A DNA stretch of 13,898 nt from Muribaculaceae bacterium (GTDB lineage: Bacteria; Bacteroidota; Bacteroidia; Bacteroidales; Muribaculaceae): positions 1 through 13,898 of the forward strand of contig JAFYYI010000017.1 in assembly GCA_017557665.1 (NCBI GenBank). Direction: 5' to 3'. Below are positions 1 to 5,915 of the stretch, in pieces. The notes beneath the pieces are model-generated. The model had not been told where the DNA came from, searched no databases, and worked only from the letters and a program-made list of their open reading frames with translations. Within the stretch, counting starts at the first letter, position 1; every line of letters starts with the position of its first letter. The position numbers and the translations under genes were made by a program.

Positions 1-3
1 CGG

Positions 4-566
4 GTCGCGCCTCCCGCGGGCGCGTGGATTGAAACGAGTTTCTTTCTTCTTCTTGTCACCACCTTTTGATGTCGCGCCTCCCGCGGGCGCGTGGATTGAA
101 ACTGTGAGCTTATAGAGGCGAATCTGAGGCGACAGGTGTCGCGCCTCCCGCGGGCGCGTGGATTGAAACAAAAAATCGATGAAGAAATGAACGCTAAACA
201 ACGTCGCGCCTCCCGCGGGCGCGTGGATTGAAACTCGTTAAAGATGATGCGATCAGGACACTCAAAAAGTCGCGCCTCCCGCGGGCGCGTGGATTGAAAC
301 ATCACGATAAGTTAAAGTAACGAAATACGAAATATGTCGCGCCTCCCGCGGGCGCGTGGATTGAAACTTTCGGGTGACCTCATAACGACCCCTCCCAGTT
401 TGTCGCGCCTCCCGCGGGCGCGTGGATTGAAACAACACCGACGCTGCCACCACCGAGGCTGGATACGAGTCGCGCCCTCCGCGAGCGCGTGGATTGAAAC
501 GACAAGTTCGATAATTATTGGCCGCAGTTCGACTATCACACCCCTCGTTGGTGCATGGATAAATAC
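4..566 (+). CRISPR. Type I-C-like CRISPR array, trailer end (9 repeats, 8 spacers), truncated at left edge
   Basis: Seven identical 32-nt repeats start at 4, 71, 138, 203, 269, 336 and 402. They begin GTCGCGCC and end GTGGATTGAAAC. An eighth at 469-500 has three substitutions and a ninth at 535-566 is strongly decayed. The eight spacers are 35, 35, 33, 34, 35, 34, 35 and 34 nt. The repeat can form a CGCGCC/GGCGCG stem (repeat positions 3-8 and 16-21) followed by the single-stranded tail that becomes the crRNA 5' handle. Sequence and length match the well-known subtype I-C repeat class, whose RNA is cut by Cas5d leaving an 11-nt handle (here TGGATTGAAAC). Decay at the right end and the ATTGAAAC end of the repeat both put the leader to the left, so transcription is on the + strand. 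Bases 1-3 belong to an earlier spacer or the leader. No cas gene is in the window, so the subtype is inferred from the repeat alone. Confidence 0.96.
535..566 (+). repeat. Decayed terminal CRISPR repeat
   Basis: This 32-nt stretch lies 34 nt after the eighth repeat, exactly one spacer length. It matches the consensus at 20 of 32 positions, keeping the ATGGAT core of the handle region and the final AC. Nine of the twelve changes are transitions. The inner stem survives as CACC/GGTG because repeat position 6 changed G to A while its partner at 18 changed C to T. Automated CRISPR callers would probably miss it. The regular spacing makes chance similarity unlikely. Confidence 0.75.
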
Positions 567-619
567 TTGTGGGCGTTGACAAGGTGCGAGACTGAACGGG
601 GTGGATAATGGGACATTAG

Positions 620-677
620 AAAACTGTTACGACAGCCTCAGGGTGTGTGCTCTGGGGCTGCCGTAGCAGTTTTTTTT
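620..677 (+). terminator. Rho-independent terminator after the CRISPR array
   Basis: An 18-bp stem pairs 624-641 with 652-669 around a 10-nt loop. It is flanked by AAAA (620-623) and eight T residues (670-677). Read on the + strand, its three imperfect positions are G-U wobbles. Read on the - strand they become A-C mismatches and the 3' T-run is only four long. The structure therefore favours ending + strand transcription of the CRISPR precursor, though it may also act weakly on the convergent dipeptidase gene that stops at 691. Confidence 0.8.
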
Positions 678-690
678 AGTGGGTGGGGGG

Positions 691-2310
691 TTAGAAGCCT
701 TTCCAGGTTTGGAGCCAGAAGTCGTGGGCGAGTTGTTGCCAGCGGTAGGCGGCGGCGCCGAGCATGTCGGCGGTGTAGTCGTTGAGGTACTGGGCTGCCT
801 GGGCGGGGTCCTTGGCGTTGAGGTCGTGCCAGGTCAACTCGACCATGGGCAGCTCGCGCTGGCCTTTCTGGAGGAAGTGGTCGCGGGCGGGTTCGAGGGT
901 CTTGCGGAAGGCGCCCCATCGCAGCGAGGCGAGGCGGTTGGCCTTGCGGAACTGCCACAGGACGGTGTTGTCGTCTTCACCGCCGTGGCCGCAGACTTTC
1001 ATCGAGGCGGGCAGGTCGGTGTTGCCGCAGAAGACGGGGAACCTGGGGCTCTGGCCGGGATTGTCGAAGGCTATCCATGCGACGCCACCGACCTCGTCGG
1101 GTAACCAGGAGCGGAGCTGGATGACGGTGCTGTAGGAGCACCAGGGGACGCTGACGGTGCGTGTCCACTTCATGGCGGAGTCGCCCATGGCGTAGTACAT
1201 GGCGAGTTGCTCATTGGTGATCCAGGGGTTGGCGACGGGCGAGACGATGCTGTCGGGCTCGTTCTCGACAAGGTTGCCCTGCTTGTCCTTGCGCTTGGGG
1301 TTGGGAATCTTGTGACGGGCGCTCAAGTCGAGGTCGGTGCCCTCGTAGTAGCTGCCCAGCAGGCGCGAGACGTCCTCGACGCTGACCTTCTTGTCGGGCT
1401 TGACGCTGACGGGGAGGTTCTCGATGTCGGCCGTGAGTCCGAGCGAGGGAGCGAGCTGCTGCATGATGTAGAGCTCGCGGATGCTGTAGTTCTTGACCTC
1501 CTGGAGGTAGTTGGTGCCACTGTAGGCTTTCCAGAAGCAGAAGGGCTCCTTGCCGTCCCAGAGTTTGAGTCGCTTGGCGACCTCAAAGACGTTGTCCGAG
1601 GCCATATAGTGGTCGGGGTCGTTGAGGTCGAGTGTGCCGATGCGCGAGATGTTGGCCGAGACGGCGATTTCGTCATCGGGGATGCGCACGGCGGCCCATA
1701 CGCCACCCACGCGCTTGGGACCCTCGCCGAAGACCTCAAAGATCCACACCTCGTCCTTGTCGGCAATGGTGAGGCACTCGCCGCTGTCGCCGTAGCCGTA
1801 TTTCTTGACCAGGTCGCCCATCAGGCGGATGGCCTGGCGTGCCGTGGTGCAACGCTCGAGGGCGATGCGCGAGAGTTCCTCAATCATGAAAATGCCCTGC
1901 TTGTTCATCAAGGTGTCGCGTCCCGAGATGGTGGTCTCGCCCATGGCCAGCTGCTTCTCGTTGAGGCAGGGATAGGCGGTGTCGAGGAAGCGATAGGTGT
2001 GGCGCACCTGGGGGATGGCGCCCAGTTGGGGCATGGAGGTGCTGTCGGCAGCGGTGCGGGTATGGAAGCGGTTGCGGTAGACGGCGGTGACGGTGTCGCG
2101 TTCATAGTCGCGTGCCGGGACGATGGCCATCCAGGTGCGGTAACGCGCGTCACAGGTGTGGGAAGTGATGACCGAGCCGTCGGTGCTGGCTTTCTTGCCC
2201 ACCATGATGCTGGTGCAGGATTCTGTCATGCGCTCCAGGCCGTCCTGTGCGCCGAGGTTCACGGTAAACGCCATCATGAGGATGGCAGCGAGAATCGTCA
2301 ATTTCTTCAT
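691..2310 (-). CDS. C69-family dipeptidase, secreted
   Basis: A 539-residue predicted peptidase of family C69 (PepD/dipeptidase A type, an N-terminal nucleophile hydrolase) that would cleave dipeptides or short peptides. The N terminus MKKLTILAAILMMAF is a signal peptide ending near NLGAQ, so the enzyme is probably periplasmic. The segment ESCTSIMVGKKASTDGSVI (about residues 30-48) matches the conserved family start. Its Cys (residue 32 from this start) is the expected nucleophile, freed by removal of the preceding peptide. The GYGDSGECL and EVWIFEV segments are also typical. The reading frame extends upstream to an ATG at 2334, but a promoter-like TACCTTTG at 2334-2341 overlaps that codon, so I prefer the ATG at 2310. 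The gene appears monocistronic: a terminator for the upstream gene lies at 2443-2475. Exact substrate preference cannot be read from the sequence. Confidence 0.9.
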   Translation of the reverse strand: MKKLTILAAILMMAFTVNLGAQDGLERMTESCTSIMVGKKASTDGSVITSHTCDARYRTWMAIVPARDYERDTVTAVYRNRFHTRTAADSTSMPQLGAIPQVRHTYRFLDTAYPCLNEKQLAMGETTISGRDTLMNKQGIFMIEELSRIALERCTTARQAIRLMGDLVKKYGYGDSGECLTIADKDEVWIFEVFGEGPKRVGGVWAAVRIPDDEIAVSANISRIGTLDLNDPDHYMASDNVFEVAKRLKLWDGKEPFCFWKAYSGTNYLQEVKNYSIRELYIMQQLAPSLGLTADIENLPVSVKPDKKVSVEDVSRLLGSYYEGTDLDLSARHKIPNPKRKDKQGNLVENEPDSIVSPVANPWITNEQLAMYYAMGDSAMKWTRTVSVPWCSYSTVIQLRSWLPDEVGGVAWIAFDNPGQSPRFPVFCGNTDLPASMKVCGHGGEDDNTVLWQFRKANRLASLRWGAFRKTLEPARDHFLQKGQRELPMVELTWHDLNAKDPAQAAQYLNDYTADMLGAAAYRWQQLAHDFWLQTWKGF

Positions 2311-2333
2311 AAGTGTCGTATTTGGATTTTTCA

Positions 2334-2341
2334 CAAAGGTA
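2334..2341 (-). promoter_or_regulatory. Putative -7 box (TACCTTTG) of the dipeptidase gene
   Basis: The minus strand reads TACCTTTG, a full match to the Bacteroidetes -7 motif TAnnTTTG. Transcription would start near 2327, leaving a leader of roughly 17 nt before the ATG at 2310. I see no clear -33 TTTG at the expected 19-21 nt spacing, so support is moderate. Confidence 0.45.
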
Positions 2342-2442
2342 GTGCTTTTTTGGTGAGGAAGGAGCCTGTTAACGGCTTTTTTTGACCGATTGCCGGGAAC
2401 AGGGGGCGAGATTGGCCGGGTTGGCGGCTTGAACCGGAAGAC

Positions 2443-2475
2443 AAAAAAAGCAGCCCCACGTGGTGCAGGGCTGCC
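2443..2475 (-). terminator. Rho-independent terminator of the MBG-repeat secreted protein gene
   Basis: On the minus strand a GCAGCCC/GGGCTGC stem (2468-2474 with 2450-2456) has an 11-nt loop and is followed by seven T residues (2449-2443). It lies 23 nt past the stop codon at 2498. The plus-strand reading has no T-run, so it is one-directional. Confidence 0.85.
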
Positions 2476-2497
2476 TTAATTCAATATTGACTCGTGA

Positions 2498-4258
2498 TTA
2501 CTTCACGATGTACTTCTTGCCGTTGTTGATGTAGATGCCGGGAGCGGTGGGAGCAACAACGCGATGGCCATCAATGGTGTACCACTCGTTGTTAACCTTG
2601 TTGTCCACGTTGATCTCGGTAACACCAGTTACCTGGGCATAAATCTCGAACTGGCCGAAGGAGGTGGGCTCCATGCCATAGTAGAACTCGTTCTCGGGAA
2701 TCTCAACAATCACTACATAAACGCCAATCTCGATGGGAGCCTCGGTGAGCACCTCGCCAGTAGCCGCGTTGATGTAGGTGATGATGGGATCAGCACCAAC
2801 GTTGGATACCACGGTAGCGCCATGGGCCAGACCGTCATACTCAACATCGTCGGGGATAGTAACCTGAACATCGCTCTGAGCCTTCAAGATGGAGAATTCA
2901 ACCTCGTTGACGCCGATGGTGTTCTCCTCGAAGGCGCCCTCGATGGCGAAGCTGTAGTCACCAGGATTGATGTACTCACCATTCTCACCGAAGGTGAGGT
3001 TCTCGTCGCCGATGGTCACGTCAAAGATCTGGGGCTCGCCATTGTAAACGCGGTCCTCGAAGCCATTGATGTCGATTGAACGAACGTCGGCCCAGGAGAG
3101 TGAAGCGTCCATATCCTCGGTGTTGTCCAGACCGTCGTTGAAGCGGAGCTTGAGGGTGTGGGTGGTAGTCACCTCGGGATCAAAGAACATGTCGAAGGGC
3201 AGGTCAAAGTTTTCGCCAGAAGTCAGCTCGGTGGGGATACGGGTCCACTCGCCACGAGTGCCGTCGACCATGTACTCGATGTAGCCATGCTGGCCATAGG
3301 GGTGCTCATAATAGCCCCAAACGTGTGCGGGGTGAGCCACCTCAAAGTCATTCCACTCGGGGATGTCAAATGCCTCAACATTATACTCGAAGCGGTCGTC
3401 ACCAGGCACGAAGGGCTCCTCGTACTCGATCTCACCGACACTTACAACGTAGGACAGCTCGAGGGTCTCGCCAGCCCCGATCTCGCGATTCTTCCAGCAG
3501 AATCCCAGACCGCAGTCGTAGCCGCCACCTTCCTGCATGTAGTTCTCGATGTTGGTGCTGTAGTTACCAGCCATCTGGCTTGCAGAGTAGTTGTTGTAGT
3601 AGTAACCGAACCAATAGTTATCGGCAGAAGAAACAACACCGGTAACACCCTCACCAAAGAGCATACACAGCAGGGGAGCGTTAGCGTTGTTACTATACTT
3701 CATCTTGATACCGTAAACGGTTTCCTGACTATTCTTCAGGGGCTCGAGCGGAGCATTATCGTTGTTACCGATCATGATATCACCCCAAACACCGGCATTG
3801 ACTGTCACAGGCTGGGAGTTGTTGTTCTTGAGGGAGTAAGTGATCAGCGCAGCAACCTCACCTTGAGGCTCAATGCGTGCAGTCATCGTCACACCGCCAG
3901 AAGAAGTGCCAGTTGCAGCATTCAGATAGGCAGCAGTACCGCCATTCACCTGGAAAGCGGCAATAAAGCCGGCACCAGCACGGGGGAAGAGACCCAAGAA
4001 ACCATTGGACTCATAGGTTGATGAATAATACTGGTTATTAATCTTGCCAAGCAGACTAATACCGGTCTGAACACCAGGACCTGAAGCTTCACGCTGGGTG
4101 ACGCTGTAATAAATCGAGGTTCCTCCCAACTGGGTAAATCCAGAGGGCAGGTCGTCAAAAATCTTTGAGTTCATCGGAGCCTTAGCGGGCTGAGCATTCA
4201 CCTGAATGGCAAAAGCAAATGCCATCAGGGCAAACAAAAGAACAGTAATCTTTTTCAT
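2498..4258 (-). CDS. Secreted protein with MBG-type repeats and T9SS-like C-terminal tail
   Basis: A 586-residue protein of unrecognised function. Residues 1-22 (MKKITVLLFALMAFAFAIQVNA) form a signal peptide. Residues about 23-290 are Asn-, Gly- and Tyr-rich and predicted beta-rich; I do not recognise the domain. About 305-392 looks Ig-like, with motifs such as HTLKLRFNDG. Residues about 393-542 hold two MBG-like repeats, seen in RVYNGEPQIFDVTI, GDYSFAI, VEYDGLAHGATV and GVYVVIVEI. The last 44 residues end WYTIDGHRV...PGIYINNGKKYIVK, the usual look of Bacteroidales C-terminal sorting tails related to the type IX secretion signal. I infer export to the cell surface or medium, perhaps as an adhesin or glycan-binding protein. 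It forms its own unit, with a promoter candidate at 4364-4394 and a terminator at 2443-2475. The start at 4258 is directly followed by the signal peptide. Confidence 0.88.
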   Translation of the reverse strand: MKKITVLLFALMAFAFAIQVNAQPAKAPMNSKIFDDLPSGFTQLGGTSIYYSVTQREASGPGVQTGISLLGKINNQYYSSTYESNGFLGLFPRAGAGFIAAFQVNGGTAAYLNAATGTSSGGVTMTARIEPQGEVAALITYSLKNNNSQPVTVNAGVWGDIMIGNNDNAPLEPLKNSQETVYGIKMKYSNNANAPLLCMLFGEGVTGVVSSADNYWFGYYYNNYSASQMAGNYSTNIENYMQEGGGYDCGLGFCWKNREIGAGETLELSYVVSVGEIEYEEPFVPGDDRFEYNVEAFDIPEWNDFEVAHPAHVWGYYEHPYGQHGYIEYMVDGTRGEWTRIPTELTSGENFDLPFDMFFDPEVTTTHTLKLRFNDGLDNTEDMDASLSWADVRSIDINGFEDRVYNGEPQIFDVTIGDENLTFGENGEYINPGDYSFAIEGAFEENTIGVNEVEFSILKAQSDVQVTIPDDVEYDGLAHGATVVSNVGADPIITYINAATGEVLTEAPIEIGVYVVIVEIPENEFYYGMEPTSFGQFEIYAQVTGVTEINVDNKVNNEWYTIDGHRVVAPTAPGIYINNGKKYIVK

Positions 4259-4363
4259 ACGATTAATTGTTTTAAAAATATAACGTTAGTAACTTGGTTA
4301 TTTATACATCCAAAATGGTTTTCATTTGGGGATATTTATCTGTACAGTAACTGAAAAGTGCAC

Positions 4364-4394
4364 CAAAAATAATTCTTTTGCCCAAAAAAACAAT
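4364..4394 (-). promoter_or_regulatory. Putative promoter of the MBG-repeat secreted protein gene
   Basis: On the minus strand ATTG (4394-4391), 19 nt of spacing and TATTTTTG (4371-4364) fit the Bacteroidetes pattern TTTG-N19-TAnnTTTG with one mismatch in the -33 box. The predicted start near 4357 gives a leader of about 100 nt before the ATG at 4258. A weaker TATATTTT at 4275-4282 is an alternative closer to the gene. Confidence 0.45.
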
Positions 4395-4480
4395 AGTTAT
4401 TCGGCAATAATTATTTACATCCAGCCTTTTTTTAACCAATTCGGGGGTAAGAAACTACTGCTTTTGGTATCTTCATTTAG

Positions 4481-4524
4481 AAAAAAACGACTGCCGATGG
4501 TCGGAATCATTCGGCCATCGGCAG
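4481..4524 (-). terminator. Rho-independent terminator of the esterase-fucosidase operon
   Basis: A perfect 10-bp stem, CTGCCGATGG with CCATCGGCAG (4491-4500 and 4515-4524), is followed on the minus strand by TCG and seven T residues (4487-4481). It sits 62 nt beyond the fucosidase stop codon. No T-run follows on the plus strand. Confidence 0.85.
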
Positions 4525-4586
4525 GTATCGACAAGGGGTGATTCCCTGTCGTTATCTTGTATATCTCGCCACTTTTCCCGAGGTCA

Positions 4587-5915
4587 TCACCGCAGCAGGA
4601 TTTCGACAATCGTGTCCACACCCTTGGGCACAGCAGGCAAGATGACCGTGATGCCATCGCCAGCCGGGGTGTAGCGCAGCTTGCTCTTGTCGCTGAACAT
4701 CCTCACCTGCTTGACGCGTTTGCCCTGCACAGGCAGGTAGATCGCGTTGTCGTTGAGGTTGAGAATATGGACAAACAGGGTGTCGCCACGCTGCGTCGTC
4801 ACGCCCCAGTCATGCGGCGGGATGATGCCTCCACGTGTGCCGTAGATGGTCTCGCCGTTGACACGCATCCACTCGCCCAGCTGATGCAGGCGCTCGACAG
4901 CCTCGTCGGGGAGGCAGCCGTCGGGACGGGGTCCGACGTTGATGAGCAGGTTGCCGTTGCGTCCTGCGGCCCGCACAAGGGTGCGGATAATCTCGTCGCC
5001 GCTCTTGTAGTTCTTGTCGGTGATGCGGTAGCCCCAGGTGTTGTTCATCGTCATGCAGGTCTCGAGCGGCAACTGGCTGATGCCGTTCTCGCCCGAATAG
5101 CCGGCGGTGTTCTCGCCGGGCACATCCTGCTCAAAAATCTGGATATCCTCGCCTGGGATGGGCACCTCATGGTGGTTGTTACCGATGAGGCAAGCCGGCT
5201 GGAGGCGGTGGATGAGGGCATATTGCTCGTCCAATTGCCAGTCAAAGGGCGTGGGGTCGGTATCGTGTTCCCACTTGCCGTCGAACCAGATGGCGCCCAC
5301 GGGGCCGTAGTTGGTGAGCAGCTCGGTCAACTGGTCATTCATGAACTTATAGTATTGGGGCCAGTTGGTGGTCGAGGGGTCATGGGGCAACTCCTTCTGA
5401 TGGCGCCCCAGGGGATAGTCCAGACGGTGCCAGTCGAGGTGGGAATAGTAGAAGTGCAGCTTGATGCCGTGGCGCTGACACGCCTCGGCAAGTTCCTTGA
5501 GGACATCGCGCCCATAGGGGGTGGCGTCGACGATGTTGTAGTCGCTGGCAGCGGTCTTGAACATCGAGAAACCGTCATGATGGCGCGAGGTGATGGTGAT
5601 GTAGCGGGCACCGGCATCCTTGATGGCACGCACCCACTCGTCGGCATCAAAGCGTGAGGGGCAGAAACCCGCCGGCAACTGGGCGTACTCGTCACGGTCG
5701 ATGTGCTTGTTAAGCATCACCCACTCGCCGTCGGCCAGCATGGAATAAACGCCCCAGTGGATGAAGACGCCGAGTTTGTTGTCCTGGAACTCCTGACGCG
5801 CCTTGAGGTTCTCCTCGCTGGGCGTGTAAACGCTCTGCTGGGCGGCAGCACCGAGCCACGCCATGAACGTCAAGGCGATGGCTATCGTTTTAATCGGAAG
5901 ACTGTGAATCATCAT
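4587..5915 (-). CDS. Alpha-L-fucosidase, glycoside hydrolase family 29
   Basis: A 442-residue retaining exo-fucosidase that would release terminal L-fucose from glycans. A signal peptide (about residues 1-25, ending LGAAAQ) sends it to the periplasm. GH29 marks in order: KLGVFIHWGVYSM (47-59), ARYITITSRHHDGFSMF (103-119, His112/His113), HGIKLHFYYSHLDWH (149-163), and GAIWFDG (207-213), where Asp212 is the expected nucleophile. The acid/base Glu cannot be assigned without alignment. Residues about 375-442 form the usual small C-terminal beta domain. The length fits a GH29 enzyme without extra carbohydrate-binding modules. The start codon overlaps the end of the upstream esterase gene by 26 nt, which indicates an operon and likely translational coupling. 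A second ATG at 5912 is possible. No SusC/SusD pair is in the window, so the glycan source is unknown. Confidence 0.95.
   Translation of the reverse strand: MMIHSLPIKTIAIALTFMAWLGAAAQQSVYTPSEENLKARQEFQDNKLGVFIHWGVYSMLADGEWVMLNKHIDRDEYAQLPAGFCPSRFDADEWVRAIKDAGARYITITSRHHDGFSMFKTAASDYNIVDATPYGRDVLKELAEACQRHGIKLHFYYSHLDWHRLDYPLGRHQKELPHDPSTTNWPQYYKFMNDQLTELLTNYGPVGAIWFDGKWEHDTDPTPFDWQLDEQYALIHRLQPACLIGNNHHEVPIPGEDIQIFEQDVPGENTAGYSGENGISQLPLETCMTMNNTWGYRITDKNYKSGDEIIRTLVRAAGRNGNLLINVGPRPDGCLPDEAVERLHQLGEWMRVNGETIYGTRGGIIPPHDWGVTTQRGDTLFVHILNLNDNAIYLPVQGKRVKQVRMFSDKSKLRYTPAGDGITVILPAVPKGVDTIVEILLR

Larger units (their letters stand above)
4259..4586. other. AT-rich intergenic region, 328 bp
   Basis: This gap holds the terminator of the fucosidase operon (4481-4524) and the probable promoter and leader of the MBG-repeat gene (promoter at 4364-4394). 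The leader is long, about 100 nt, and AU-rich. I found no tRNA or credible small coding sequence. The short open frames here cross the promoter and terminator and have no family resemblance. Confidence 0.7.

Noticed and set aside
262..582. Open frames on both strands running through the CRISPR array, with repeated proline- and arginine-rich peptides
   Set aside because: The peptides repeat because the 32-nt repeats repeat. The region is a CRISPR array, and no start signal or family match supports coding.
1..690. Possible cas genes or a small effector near the array
   Set aside because: Only the array, a trailer and a terminator fit here; the neighbouring gene is a C69 dipeptidase with no CRISPR link.
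1207..2385. A 392-codon open frame on the plus strand opposite the dipeptidase gene
   Set aside because: It is the antisense shadow of a GC-rich gene with strong codon bias; the product is Val/Gly/Asp-rich without a recognisable domain.
4326..4541. A 71-codon plus-strand frame in the 4259-4586 gap
   Set aside because: It crosses the minus-strand promoter candidate and the fucosidase terminator, is AT-rich, and resembles no known family.
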